The notes beneath the pieces were generated by a model, which was not told where the DNA came from, made no database searches, and worked only from the letters and a program-made list of their open reading frames with translations. From [Limnothrix rosea] IAM M-220 (GTDB taxonomy: Bacteria > Cyanobacteriota > Cyanobacteriia > Cyanobacteriales > MRBY01): 45,171 nt of DNA. The translations under genes and the position numbers were made by a program. Within the stretch, counting starts at the first letter, position 1; the number at the start of each line of letters is the position of its first letter. The stretch is taken from contig NZ_MRBY01000032.1 of NCBI RefSeq assembly GCF_001904615.1, positions 1 through 45,171 of the forward strand, in the 5' to 3' direction. Of this stretch, positions 18,368 to 27,974 are shown in pieces.

Positions 18368-19555
18368 ATGCCCAAAGTTTCCCAGTCACATTCCTACTCC
18401 GATCAAAAAAGCTTGGAACGCCTATTGATCTTGATCGCCGTGATGGTGCGTTATCCCGGTGTCGGTTGTCCAGACCCCGACAGTTGGGGCGAAAAGATAG
18501 AACATCACAATGCCCTTGCTGAAGTCCGCGAAAAATGGCAGGAGATTGCCGCCCAGCTAGGGATTAACTTTAAACCCAACTATCCGGCGATCGCCACACT
18601 CCGCAAAGACTTAAGCTTTCTGCGTCAATATGGCATCCTCGAACACCGTATGTATCGCTGGGGTTACTATCTCGGCACAGGAGTTTTTACCGTAGAAGAT
18701 CTCCAACTAGCCCTAAATAGTATGGGGGCGATCGCCCACGACCAAGGCGACTTTCGGTATCGCCAAACCCTAAACAAAATCCAAAAATACCTGCGGGGAT
18801 TTGACTTTGGGCAGACCGACCCAGACTACCCCATCCGCCAAAACCTCAACCGTCCCGTTAACTGGACAGACCCAGAAATCATGATGGAACAAGGCGAATA
18901 TCGCAAGACCTTATTTCATCACCTCAAAACAGTCGAACAAGCCATTTGGCAAGGACAGGCGATCGAAATCAGCCGCCATAGTTCCCCCTACAATGGCAAA
19001 CATTTAGGCACTCATATTGTGATTCCTCTCCAACTCATTTTCTATAACGTCGCTTGGTATCTCCTCTACGAAGACTGTAAAAATCACTGCTTTGTGATTG
19101 GTCGTATGAATCGGTTTACAGACTACTGTGAAATTATTACCCAACAAGGTCGAGGACTCGCCGCCCAGCGGGAAAATCTCAACCAAGCCCAAAGACTTTT
19201 AAACAATGGCTGGGGCTTAAACCTCGGCAACGAACAAGAACAAATCCAAGAACGACTCGGTAAACTACCCTTTACAGACATCAAAGTTCGCTTCTTTCAC
19301 CCTGCTAGTCGTATGATCCTCGAAGCAGAACAACGCCACCCCAGCCAACAGCTTCGTCGAGGCAAAAAAAATCCAGACACGGGGCAACCCAAATTTGTGG
19401 ATTATAGAGTGATCTTACCCCCCCGCTCGATCCCCGAATTTATGACATGGGTGATGAAATATGGTGGTAACGTCAAGGTGCTTTCTCCCCCAGATTTAGT
19501 CGACACTCACCGTCAAGCAGCGCAGAAATTGGCACAGCGCTATGACCTGCTCTAA
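18368..19555 (+). CDS. WYL-domain transcriptional regulator, probable CRISPR regulator
   Basis: A 395-residue protein. The N-terminal 80 residues look like a helix-turn-helix region (ATLRKDLSFLRQYGIL near residue 75). The middle matches the WYL domain, with QAIEISRHSS, VPIHL-type strand IVIPLQLIFYNVAWYLLYEDC and the following FVIGRMNRF. The C-terminal part (RVILPPRSIPEFMTWVMKYGG) is the WCX-type extension. WYL domains sense ligands, possibly nucleotides, and often regulate defence genes; WYL proteins have been linked to CRISPR control in Synechocystis 6803. The divergent position opposite the cas1 operon supports that role here, though the target is inferred. Confidence 0.85.
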   Translation: MPKVSQSHSYSDQKSLERLLILIAVMVRYPGVGCPDPDSWGEKIEHHNALAEVREKWQEIAAQLGINFKPNYPAIATLRKDLSFLRQYGILEHRMYRWGYYLGTGVFTVEDLQLALNSMGAIAHDQGDFRYRQTLNKIQKYLRGFDFGQTDPDYPIRQNLNRPVNWTDPEIMMEQGEYRKTLFHHLKTVEQAIWQGQAIEISRHSSPYNGKHLGTHIVIPLQLIFYNVAWYLLYEDCKNHCFVIGRMNRFTDYCEIITQQGRGLAAQRENLNQAQRLLNNGWGLNLGNEQEQIQERLGKLPFTDIKVRFFHPASRMILEAEQRHPSQQLRRGKKNPDTGQPKFVDYRVILPPRSIPEFMTWVMKYGGNVKVLSPPDLVDTHRQAAQKLAQRYDLL

Positions 19556-19603
19556 CTTGTTTGCAAACATTATGGAAACTGTGGTCTATTTCCTTGTTTC
19601 AGA

Positions 19604-19617
19604 GGGGCGATCGCCCC
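19604..19617. other. Extended HIP1 palindrome in a convergent gap
   Basis: GGGGCGATCGCCCC is a perfect 14-base palindrome in the 62 bases between the convergent WYL and collagen-like genes. It may contribute to transcript ends, but it is also simply an extended HIP1 site. Confidence 0.5.
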
Positions 19618-21039
19618 CTAGGGCAAAATCCCAGTCCAAGTAATCGTTTGAGTCGTACTATTGTCAGCGAAAGAGCGAGTCGCAATCACTTCAATTTCTA
19701 CGCCTGTGCCACTTTGGAGATATTTAAAATTCATCGGCAAGTCACCAAGGTGCAATAAAAATTCTTCGCCATTTTGCTCGAAGTAAGCAGGAGTTAAATC
19801 TGCTTCGTAGCGACTCGTATAGGTATAGCCTTCGCGAAATTCTGGCTCAGCATCACGGGTGCGGTAGACAACTCTGAAATCGGTATCGATCCAGTCAGCA
19901 TATTCTCCCAGATCAACCAATGTCATTTTTAGATCTCGTCCTTCTCCACTCACACTTTGGCGGATGAGCTGGGTTGCGTCTGCTTTGGCGATCGCCCTGT
20001 TGACGACGATTTCATAACCTTCCCCCTGACGTCTGAGATCATAATCGAGCCAGAGATCGCCCGTTTGCTCTACCGAAATGTTGCGGCGATCGCCTAAACG
20101 AAGATTAAATTGAGCACTACTAAAATCCTGTATTGGTGGAGTCGCTTGCCAAACTAACGAGACAGGCACTTCCGCAAACTCAACATATTCCGTGAAATTG
20201 TTCGGAGCCTTGGAACCACTCGCCAATTTACTGAGGAGACCAGACTGGGAACGCCAAATATTTTTCGAGAGCATCACCCCACTACTATGCAATTCAGCAA
20301 CCGTCGCACTTTTAAAAGGGGAATCGCTCGGAATGGCAGTGTAATTTTGAACGAGGGTAACTTTCCCAAATACACCATCCTGGGCAATTAAACCCTCTCT
20401 GCCATCCCTTCCATCACGACCGTCGCGGCAATAGTAGGTACGCGTTTTACATTTCTCTTCGCGGTAAGTGGTTCCATCGGAGCGCTTCTTTTCTTCCCAC
20501 TCACAGGTTCTGACACGCCAAGAGTTGTCATAGCAGTCGCAACCATCACCGCCGTAGCCGCCCCGACCCGCTGCCCCGGCCTGGCCACCGCTCACATCTA
20601 CAAAAACATTGCGTAAATCTTGGGGCTGTTGATAAAAAATCGTGACATTACCGCCATTGCCACCGCGTCCACCATTGCCGCCAGCACCACCATTACCGCC
20701 ATCTGCACCGTAAATATTGTATTCTGGCCGACTCCAATACACTGGACAACGGGCAGCCTCACCATGGTCGCCATCGTCACCATCCCGCCCATCGCTGCCG
20801 GATAGATCAAAACTGAGGGAGGCACCTTCGGCATAAATTATTTGGTCAACGCCATCTATACCGTTGCGGCCATCTCGCCCAGAACGGCCATCTCGACCAT
20901 CAGACCCCCATGTGGTGTAGGAAGAAAACCAAGGTGCTGCTTCAAGGACGCTACCGAGGCGATCGCCCCACAGGATAGGGACGGCAAGGCTACCAAAAAC
21001 AAACAGACTACCAAGGGTAAAATATCGAAACTTTTTCAT
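19618..21039 (-). CDS. Secreted collagen-like (Gly-X-Y) protein
   Basis: A 473-residue protein with an N-terminal signal-type helix (FRYFTLGSLFVFGSLAVPIL). It then carries several separated Gly-X-Y runs: GSDGRDGRSGRDGRNG, GSDGRDGDDGDHG, GADGGNGGAGGNGGRGG and a later CRDGRDGRDGREG. Cysteine-containing spacers (GDGCDCYDNSWRVRTCEWEE) could link chains. The C-terminal 200 residues are a non-repetitive beta-rich domain. Short interrupted collagen stretches suggest a trimeric or extended surface or matrix protein. It begins 24 bases after the subtilase-like gene and is surely cotranscribed; it could be that enzyme's partner, substrate or anchor. The cell location follows from the signal sequence only. 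Confidence 0.8.
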   Translation of the reverse strand: MKKFRYFTLGSLFVFGSLAVPILWGDRLGSVLEAAPWFSSYTTWGSDGRDGRSGRDGRNGIDGVDQIIYAEGASLSFDLSGSDGRDGDDGDHGEAARCPVYWSRPEYNIYGADGGNGGAGGNGGRGGNGGNVTIFYQQPQDLRNVFVDVSGGQAGAAGRGGYGGDGCDCYDNSWRVRTCEWEEKKRSDGTTYREEKCKTRTYYCRDGRDGRDGREGLIAQDGVFGKVTLVQNYTAIPSDSPFKSATVAELHSSGVMLSKNIWRSQSGLLSKLASGSKAPNNFTEYVEFAEVPVSLVWQATPPIQDFSSAQFNLRLGDRRNISVEQTGDLWLDYDLRRQGEGYEIVVNRAIAKADATQLIRQSVSGEGRDLKMTLVDLGEYADWIDTDFRVVYRTRDAEPEFREGYTYTSRYEADLTPAYFEQNGEEFLLHLGDLPMNFKYLQSGTGVEIEVIATRSFADNSTTQTITWTGILP

Positions 21040-21063
21040 TGATTTTTCTGACGTCGGCTATGG

Positions 21064-22716
21064 TTACTGACGTGGGAACTGACTAGGAGTTTCTGCCGTC
21101 GCATTGTAATTTTCGCCAGCGCTCCACCAAGCAATCCCATAATTTTGTTGTCTTTCATTGGCACGATCTGCAAACATCACCCGCAATTTGTATTGACCCG
21201 TCGTTGGCACCGGGCAAAAGAGATGTTCAACACTATCGACGCGACTGTCAGAGTGACAGATGGCATCCTTGAGATTGTCGCTAGTGGCAGGCAAGAGGTA
21301 AAGATTGAGATTATTTAAACCCAAGTCTTGGAAGGTTTCGTTGACATCAAAGCGATTATTGTCGTTTAAATCATTGAGCTCAACGCGTCGATCCCACGCA
21401 GTTGTCGCCGCCACAAAAGATGATGCGGGTAACGGTGTTTGGATCAGGTAATCGTGATAACTTTGGTGGTCAATTTCGTCATAGTTCCAGCCGATACTGG
21501 CAACGGGGGCTGTTGGTGACCATTGACCTCCTGCCAACTGTCGGTAGGCGCGCAGGGCGTTGAGCTGACCTGTGCCCATTTGCATATTGAGGGGGATTTC
21601 AGGGTTGGTGGCGGCATCGGAATCCAGCCAAGTGCGATTATCTTTGGTAAAGATTGTCCGTGCCATTCCTAGCCTTTTGCCGTCACCTTGATCTTCTAGT
21701 TTTTCGGCGGCGTTGAGTAAAACGGCTTTCATCACTTCATGGCGGCGCGAGTCTAAACTCCAGTTTGTTGCTTGGGCTTTAATTTGACGATCGCCGTATT
21801 CCTGAAGGAGAGCGACTGTTGCGGTAATGTGGGGCGCTGCAAAGCTTGTGCCACTGACCCGTTTAATTTTATTAAAAGTGGTGATCAGATTTAAACGACT
21901 ACCCGGTGCGGCCAGACTAATGGCGCGGCGATCGCCATCATTAATTTCAGCTCGAATGAGAGAACTGCCAATGCCCTCTGGTATGTCGCTGAGATTGGCA
22001 AAGTCGATTTTATTAAACTCTTGCCCTTGAAATTGCGTCGTGTAGGCCGTTGTGATGCCGTTAAAATGATCCGTTGGAATGGGAATACCACCACTGCCTT
22101 GGTTCCCCGCCACCACATGCAGCACATCGTAAACCCGCGCTGTCCAGTCAAGACATTGGGTAAACAAAGAATTACCATCTAAAACTGGATTCGGGCGATC
22201 GTCCCGGTCTAAAGATTCCCCGAAACTGAAATTTATGGCTCGAACATCTCCGCTATTTTGCCGAGCAATATGCTGGGTCGCCAAACATTCTTCCGGTTGC
22301 CCCGCATCATTAAGAGAACCCACCGCAGAAACAAAGAGCCGCGCCGCTGGCGCCACTCCCAGTTGCCGTTTATCATTACTCACCATCACACTGGCAACCA
22401 TGGCTGCATGGTCATCAACATTTTCGTCAGAAATTGCCTTGCCATCGACATAAAACAGTTCCGACAAATTTAGCTGGGGTTGCCAAGCAGCACGCTTATC
22501 AAAGCCAAATTTGCCGGGGCGACCAATTTCTACCTGTCCAATGGCAATTTTGCGACCGAGCAAATCATAGGGTTCTGCATGGAGGGTTAGGGCCTGGATT
22601 CCTGAATCGCTAATGGAGGGGTACAAAGGGTTGGCGATCGCCGTTGCATTACCTAAAAAGACCGTCGGCACAGCCATGAATTTTACAAATAAGCTACTGC
22701 GTCCAAATCTCTGCAT
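21064..22716 (-). CDS. Secreted subtilisin-like (S8) peptidase with altered catalytic triad
   Basis: A 550-residue protein with a signal peptide (VKFMAVPTVFLGNATAIAN). The S8 fold is visible: the Ser motif VSGTSFAAPHI (Ser291), the oxyanion-hole region VVAGNQGSGG, and a His in VDDHAAMVASVM (His103). Where the catalytic Asp normally sits (IxVxDxG) the sequence is IGQVEIGRPG, so Glu63 replaces Asp, and the usual HGTH is reduced to DDHA. It may be a weakly active or specialised subtilase, or a pseudoenzyme. A C-terminal pre-peptidase-like beta domain follows (residues about 400-550). It forms an operon with the collagen-like gene downstream. Confidence 0.85.
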   Translation of the reverse strand: MQRFGRSSLFVKFMAVPTVFLGNATAIANPLYPSISDSGIQALTLHAEPYDLLGRKIAIGQVEIGRPGKFGFDKRAAWQPQLNLSELFYVDGKAISDENVDDHAAMVASVMVSNDKRQLGVAPAARLFVSAVGSLNDAGQPEECLATQHIARQNSGDVRAINFSFGESLDRDDRPNPVLDGNSLFTQCLDWTARVYDVLHVVAGNQGSGGIPIPTDHFNGITTAYTTQFQGQEFNKIDFANLSDIPEGIGSSLIRAEINDGDRRAISLAAPGSRLNLITTFNKIKRVSGTSFAAPHITATVALLQEYGDRQIKAQATNWSLDSRRHEVMKAVLLNAAEKLEDQGDGKRLGMARTIFTKDNRTWLDSDAATNPEIPLNMQMGTGQLNALRAYRQLAGGQWSPTAPVASIGWNYDEIDHQSYHDYLIQTPLPASSFVAATTAWDRRVELNDLNDNNRFDVNETFQDLGLNNLNLYLLPATSDNLKDAICHSDSRVDSVEHLFCPVPTTGQYKLRVMFADRANERQQNYGIAWWSAGENYNATAETPSQFPRQ

Positions 22717-22833
22717 GAGCTTTACTTATTACCCCAGAACCGAATACTAAACAATGTGAATCGTGACGGACGAGAAGTCACCCTCTAGCTAAACTTAACG
22801 TAAATCAAAGAAAATCAGACTGAGAATATATAT

Positions 22834-24420
22834 ATGGATACCGCCGCACTCTGGCAACGTTACCAAGATTGGCTCTACTACCATCCCGAACTAGAACTTT
22901 ACGTCGATATTAGTCGGATGGGTTTTGATGATGCGTTTGTGCAGCGTTTAGCGCCGAAATTTGAGAAGGCATTTGAAGATATAAAAGCAATTGAAGCAGG
23001 GGCGATCGCCAACCCCGACGAAGGGCGAATGGTGGGACATTACTGGCTCCGCAATCCCGACCTTGCCCCAAACGAAGAACTGAAGACAGATATTACAAGC
23101 ACCCTCGACAAAATCAAAAAATTCGTAAAATCAGTCCACAGCGGCGAAATTACCGCTCCCGGTGGTGGCAAGTTTACCGATATTTTGTCCGTGGGTATCG
23201 GTGGCTCCGCCCTAGGCCCCCAATTTGTTGCAGAAGCTCTTGCTGAGAACGACGCACCGTTAAATATCAGTTTTATTGACAATACTGATCCGGCAGGGAT
23301 TGATCGCACCCTAGACAAACTCAAAGATCGTCTGAATACGACTCTAGTTCTTGTCATTTCCAAATCCGGCGGTACACCTGAAACCCGCAATGGCATGGTG
23401 GAGGTCAAAAATTTCTACAAGAAACACAAAATTGATTTCTCCTCCCACGCGATCGCCATTACAGGGATTAACTCCAAACTAGAAAATGTGGCAAAATCCG
23501 AACATTGGCTCAACACCTTCCCCATGTACGACTGGATTGGTGGACGCACCTCCGAACTCTCTGCGGTGGGTTTAGTCGCAGCTTGTCTACAGGGCATTAA
23601 TATTGATGCCATGCTCGCAGGCGCAAAGATCATGGATGATGCCACACGCGTTCCTGAACTGAAGCAAAATCCAGCCGCCCTCCTCGCGTTGTCCTGGTAC
23701 TACTCCGGCAATGGTAAAGGCGAAAAAGATATGGTGATCCTGCCCTACAAAGACAGCCTATTACTATTCAGCCGCTATCTCCAGCAACTCGTCATGGAAT
23801 CCATCGGTAAAGAAGAAGACCTCAACGGCAACAAGGTTTATCAAGGAATTGCAGTCTACGGTAATAAAGGTTCCACTGACCAACATGCCTACGTCCAACA
23901 GTTGCGAGAAGGTGTACCAAATTTCTTCGCGACTTTCATCGAAGTACTCGGCGATCGCCAAGGAGAGTCCATCACTATCGAAAATGGCGCAACAGCAGGA
24001 GACTTTTTATCAGGATTTTTGCTCGGCACAAGAGAAGCCCTCTACAGCAACGGGCGTGACTCCATTACTGTCACCATTCAGGACGTTAATGCCCGCACTG
24101 TCGGCGCGATGATTGCGTTATACGAACGAGCCGTCACCATCTATGCGTCCCTCATCAATATCAATGCCTATCACCAACCCGGCGTAGAAGCAGGGAAAAA
24201 AGCAGCAGCTTCCGTCCTTGAGTTACAAAAAAAAGTTGTTGATGCAGTAACAACAAGCGAATCAGCTTTAACCCTCGACAATTTAGCGAGCAAAATCGGC
24301 GAGTCAGAGCAGATCGAAACAATTTACAAAATTGTGCGTCACCTTGATGCCAACGGTCGTTCCATCAAACTCGAAGGCAACCCAGCTAAACCTGCCGACC
24401 TAAAAATTAGTCGCATCTAA
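22834..24420 (+). CDS. pgi: Glucose-6-phosphate isomerase
   Basis: This enzyme interconverts glucose 6-phosphate and fructose 6-phosphate in glycolysis, gluconeogenesis and the oxidative pentose phosphate cycle in the cytosol. Recognisable segments include [32 protein letters not shown], the signature [14 protein letters not shown] and [15 protein letters not shown]. The 528 residues match the cyanobacterial form. It is monocistronic, between the divergent subtilase operon and a palindromic intergenic element that may act as its terminator. Confidence 0.97.
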   Translation: MDTAALWQRYQDWLYYHPELELYVDISRMGFDDAFVQRLAPKFEKAFEDIKAIEAGAIANPDEGRMVGHYWLRNPDLAPNEELKTDITSTLDKIKKFVKSVHSGEITAPGGGKFTDILSVGIGGSALGPQFVAEALAENDAPLNISFIDNTDPAGIDRTLDKLKDRLNTTLVLVISKSGGTPETRNGMVEVKNFYKKHKIDFSSHAIAITGINSKLENVAKSEHWLNTFPMYDWIGGRTSELSAVGLVAACLQGINIDAMLAGAKIMDDATRVPELKQNPAALLALSWYYSGNGKGEKDMVILPYKDSLLLFSRYLQQLVMESIGKEEDLNGNKVYQGIAVYGNKGSTDQHAYVQQLREGVPNFFATFIEVLGDRQGESITIENGATAGDFLSGFLLGTREALYSNGRDSITVTIQDVNARTVGAMIALYERAVTIYASLININAYHQPGVEAGKKAAASVLELQKKVVDAVTTSESALTLDNLASKIGESEQIETIYKIVRHLDANGRSIKLEGNPAKPADLKISRI

Positions 24421-24434
24421 TTTTAATTTGTCCA

Positions 24435-24515
24435 TGTAGGGTGTGTTAGCGAAGCGTAACGCACAACATAATAGAAACAAAAAAAGCGCATTACATTGCA
24501 TTAACGCACCCTACA
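24435..24515. repeat. Palindromic MITE-like element, copy 1
   Basis: About 81 bases beginning TGTAGGGTGTGTTAGCG and ending with the inverted counterpart CGCACCCTACA. The ends are imperfect 30-base inverted repeats, so a transcript would fold into one long hairpin. Two further copies lie in the opposite orientation at 33151-33240 and 33335-33424. It lies directly after pgi and could end transcription from both sides. Confidence 0.85.
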
Positions 24516-24555
24516 AATATTGATAATTACTGACTACGAGCAGCAGAAAAGTAAA

Positions 24556-25764
24556 CTACATTTCATTAGTGCACTTTTGAGGATTATCGCCATAGTAAAC
24601 TAGCAATTCAAACTCAGAATTCGGTAAATTTAATATGGGACTATAAAGATTTATCAAAGTATCGCACGCGTTTTCTTCCGCTCTACTTAAAATACCACCA
24701 TCAAGAGCTTTGTTCCTCATATACATTTTAAAGTCAGATAAACCTGTACTTATATCTTCTGAATCTATCCCAGTAAATAATGCAAAGAATCCATTTTTTT
24801 CTAAAATAGACTCATAATCTACATCAGCAGATAATATTGTTGCATCAGGTAACTTAACATGGATTTCTTTCTCTTCAAGTTTGAATTCAACCAAGTCTAC
24901 ATTTGTCAAGTCAAACCCAGCTTTAACAGTTGCAAGCCCTTCTATCACAAGCTCATGCTTTGATGTCAACGCTCCGAAGAGCACATCTTTTTTTACTGGT
25001 TTGGATATTTTTCCCTCCAATGTCTCTTGAGCCGTAGCTAACTCTAAAATTGTTGATCGAGTCCGTGACTCTATACGACTTTCGTAAGTTGTAAGATCTG
25101 ATTCTAGACCTCGATTTTTCATATTTTCAGCTAATGGTTTTACTACGTATTTAATCAAAGACGGGCATGCATTATTCAAAAGAGCTGTGTATCTTTTGTC
25201 TACCTTAACAATAGTGAATAACATACCCGTAGCCAGACAAAAATTACCTATCAAAACAGCTTGAAAATCCTCAGCGGCATAATATGAGTTTAAATTGAGA
25301 AAACTAGAAGAGGACATTATCCGTTCTTGACTTGACAAAGATAAGGATTCAAAGTGTTTATTAGCAAAGTCTTCGCTGTATTCCGCGTGATATTTTTCGG
25401 ATATAGCTTGCATTTCTTTTTCTGAAAGCTCATAATATTCGCCGACAGCTCTGAGTAGATCCTCATAAACAATATCAATAGCACTTTGAAAAGATGACGA
25501 TGGGCTATTCATACCCGAAACATCCAAATTAGCCACCAAATCTTCTACTGAAAAGCTCGGCTCAAAATCTATTTCACCTGTTGGTTGAATTACTCTTTCT
25601 GATAGATCTCGACTAAAACCTGCTTGAAATCCTCTGTGATAAAAACCATAAGCGACAATAAAAGTACTCGCACTCCAAAGAGATAGTCCGCCTAAGGCTA
25701 AAAAAATTCTTTTTTTTGTGTAAAAAGATCTATCAAATACTCCACGACCTAATTTCATAAACAT
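24556..25764 (-). CDS. Membrane-anchored protein of unknown function
   Basis: A 402-residue protein that I do not recognise. An N-terminal transmembrane helix (IFLALGGLSLWSASTFIVAYGF, residues about 19-40) suggests a single-pass anchor with a large soluble part; a second hydrophobic stretch lies near residue 175 (AVLIGNFCLATGMLFTIV). The rest is acidic and mixed helical. The gene and the following 325 bases are A/T-rich and lack HIP1 sites, unlike all neighbours, which suggests recent horizontal acquisition. The start could also be the Met two codons in (25758). Confidence 0.7.
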   Translation of the reverse strand: MFMKLGRGVFDRSFYTKKRIFLALGGLSLWSASTFIVAYGFYHRGFQAGFSRDLSERVIQPTGEIDFEPSFSVEDLVANLDVSGMNSPSSSFQSAIDIVYEDLLRAVGEYYELSEKEMQAISEKYHAEYSEDFANKHFESLSLSSQERIMSSSSFLNLNSYYAAEDFQAVLIGNFCLATGMLFTIVKVDKRYTALLNNACPSLIKYVVKPLAENMKNRGLESDLTTYESRIESRTRSTILELATAQETLEGKISKPVKKDVLFGALTSKHELVIEGLATVKAGFDLTNVDLVEFKLEEKEIHVKLPDATILSADVDYESILEKNGFFALFTGIDSEDISTGLSDFKMYMRNKALDGGILSRAEENACDTLINLYSPILNLPNSEFELLVYYGDNPQKCTNEM

Positions 25765-26089
25765 TTATTGATTTGAAGACGCAAAAATATCTTTAATTTT
25801 ATTTGCAGTCTCAATGGCCAAAAAAGTGTGTTAACAAAACATTATGTTCTGTCGACACATTTTAAAGGGGCGTTATCAAGTTTTTACTGGCTCTTCTATT
25901 GAAGACATACTGGCAAGATGTTTTTCAAGTTCAGTCAATGATCAGTATCAACTTTGGTGTGCTTAGGGTAGAGCCAAAAATGTAGTGATAACAAAACCAT
26001 TGGAAGAACCGTATTATTCTCCTGATGATAAAAAGCAGAGAAAATTCATTGAATAATCCCTGCTAATACGTGTGTTTGAAGTTTGATAT
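25765..26089. other. A/T-rich gap with a possible 40-codon reading frame
   Basis: This gap lies between the unknown membrane protein and the chlI end. On the plus strand an ATG at 25844 opens a 40-codon frame ending at 25966 (FCRHILKGRYQVFTGSS...). It has no clear ribosome-binding site and no family I know, so I do not call it a gene. Otherwise I see nothing defined; base composition matches the adjacent A/T-rich gene. Confidence 0.4.
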
Positions 26090-27169
26090 CTATTCGTCTT
26101 CTTCGAGACCAAAAACGCGAGCCACAATCTTTTGAACTTTATAGCCCGAATCGATGGATTCAAGGGGATCTTTACGGAGACGGTGACGGAGACAGAGGGT
26201 CACTACGCGACGAATATCATCAACGGTTACTTCTGTACGGCCTTCATAGGCAGCTAATGCTTTAGCAGCACGGTTTGTCACAATGTCACCTCGCAAGCCA
26301 TCGACATCTGCTTCTGAACAGACCTCAGAGATTTTTACCTTCAGTTCACGGTCAATGTTGACTTGAGGTAGTAGTTGCTGAGCTTGAACCAAACGTTCTT
26401 GTTCTGCTTTTTGCTCCGCGTCGTATTGGTTTAAAAATTCATTGGGACTTTGATCAAATTCAGAACGACGTTCTACGATTTGGACGCGCTGCTCAGGGTT
26501 GCGCTCGGTACGGATTTCAGCATGCATCCCAAAACGGTCAAGGAGCTGGGGACGCAGTTCGCCTTCCTCTGGGTTACCGGAACCCACTAAGACAAAATTT
26601 GCTGGGTGACGGATGGAAATACCTTCCCGCTCTACGGTATTCCAGCCGCCTGCTGCGGAGTCGAGGAGAACATCGACGAGGTGATCGTCAAGGAGGTTTA
26701 CCTCGTCAACGTACAATACGCCACGGTTTGCTTTGGCGAGGAGTCCGGGTTCGAAGGCTTTTATTCCATCTGATAAGGCTTTTTCAATGTCGATAGTGCC
26801 GCAGACGCGATCTTCTGTTGCGCCGAGGGGAAGGTCAACCATTGGCACCTTCATTTTTGCGACTTCGATAGGTTCGTTATTTTCGATTTTTTGGCGAACT
26901 TCGTCTCCCATTAACTCAGGGTTGTGGGGATCGCTGTTAAAGGGGTCATTGGCAACAACGTCAATTTCAGGAAGAAGATCGGCTAGGGCACGAATGGTGG
27001 TGGATTTACCGGTACCGCGATCGCCCATGATCATGACACCGCCAATTTTTGGGTCAATAATATTTAGTTTGAGCGCTAATTTCATCTCATCTTGACCGAT
27101 TACGGCAGTAAACGGAAAGACAACACGGCGCTTCATTTTTTGTTTTGTCGGAGCTTCTGCCACTGTCAT
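26090..27169 (-). CDS. chlI: Magnesium chelatase ATPase subunit ChlI
   Basis: ChlI is the AAA+ motor of magnesium chelatase, which inserts Mg2+ into protoporphyrin IX at the first committed step of chlorophyll synthesis. Walker A is GDRGTGKS (residues 49-56), Walker B is GVLYVDEVNLLDD, and the ChlI-typical DRVCGTIDIEKAL and GSGNPEEGELRPQLLDRFG segments are present. The Cys in RVCGT is the conserved residue linked to redox control in chloroplast ChlI. At 359 residues the length is normal. It begins 37 bases after the DUF429 gene, so it may be expressed from the pentapeptide-DUF429 operon as well as its own promoter. Confidence 0.97.
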   Translation of the reverse strand: MTVAEAPTKQKMKRRVVFPFTAVIGQDEMKLALKLNIIDPKIGGVMIMGDRGTGKSTTIRALADLLPEIDVVANDPFNSDPHNPELMGDEVRQKIENNEPIEVAKMKVPMVDLPLGATEDRVCGTIDIEKALSDGIKAFEPGLLAKANRGVLYVDEVNLLDDHLVDVLLDSAAGGWNTVEREGISIRHPANFVLVGSGNPEEGELRPQLLDRFGMHAEIRTERNPEQRVQIVERRSEFDQSPNEFLNQYDAEQKAEQERLVQAQQLLPQVNIDRELKVKISEVCSEADVDGLRGDIVTNRAAKALAAYEGRTEVTVDDIRRVVTLCLRHRLRKDPLESIDSGYKVQKIVARVFGLEEDE

Positions 27170-27206
27170 ATCAATAGGGATTTATTTAGAAAAAATTTTT
27201 ATAAAT

Positions 27207-27974
27207 TCACAATGATTGCTGGTCATTAATCCTAACAGGTGCGGGCACGATAATGTAACCAGAAGCGCGATCGCCGAGGGTCTGATTTTTTTCGCTCCCC
27301 CAATACCACCAATAGGCTCCGACATAGGCACAGATTAGAGCGTCAATACGGTCTTCAATTTCTTTTAAAATACTGCCCTTCACCGTTGCCACTGGGGCAA
27401 TGAGAGTGTGCCACTGTTGGTTAATCTCTAGGCTCGGCTCTAGGCTCGGCAAAATAGTTTCAACATAGCCCATTAAGCGCTGTAATTCTCGGCGGCGATC
27501 GCCCAACCTGCCCTTTTTGTATTTAATGATTCTGTCCAAGGTAAACAGCTGCACCATCGCCGGATGGGGAAAAACTTCAATTTGATAGCGGCCAATTTTT
27601 CGTGCCGTCATTGCTGGTGCATGGTCAAATCCCCGCGCTTCGAGATCAAAGCCTAATTTGGTGGTCCGTGGCGCAAACGGCCGATTGAGATTCGCGGGAT
27701 AGCAGCCGGCATGGTACTTCCCAAAATATTTATGGGTCAGGCGATCCGGTAATCTTGTGCCCGTCTCATTAGGGATAATGGTGGGGGCATCCACTGCCAC
27801 TAAGCCCGCCTCAGGATGCGGCAAAACATGATCCACCCAAGCGACAATTTCATCGGGATTGAGCATGAGATCAAAAGCGGCGATCGCCAAACTATGGTTT
27901 TTTACAGAAAACTCCAACAGACACAAACCACTAGCGCCGGAAGTCCAGCCAAAATCAATACCGACGAACTTCAC
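27207..27974 (-). CDS. DUF429 family protein (RNase H-like fold predicted)
   Basis: A 255-residue protein starting MKFVGIDFGWTSGASG, an actin/RNase H-like opening strand, followed by LVAVDAPTIIPNETGTR, typical of DUF429. IEVFPHPAMVQLF and RIDALICAYVGAYWWYWG also match the family. DUF429 proteins are predicted nucleases with no established role. The start overlaps the end of the pentapeptide-repeat gene by four bases (27971-27974), so the two are coupled. Confidence 0.85.
   Translation of the reverse strand: MKFVGIDFGWTSGASGLCLLEFSVKNHSLAIAAFDLMLNPDEIVAWVDHVLPHPEAGLVAVDAPTIIPNETGTRLPDRLTHKYFGKYHAGCYPANLNRPFAPRTTKLGFDLEARGFDHAPAMTARKIGRYQIEVFPHPAMVQLFTLDRIIKYKKGRLGDRRRELQRLMGYVETILPSLEPSLEINQQWHTLIAPVATVKGSILKEIEDRIDALICAYVGAYWWYWGSEKNQTLGDRASGYIIVPAPVRINDQQSL

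Noticed and set aside
25844-25966. 40-codon plus-strand frame in the gap downstream of chlI
   Set aside because: No ribosome-binding site and no recognisable family; too short to support alone.
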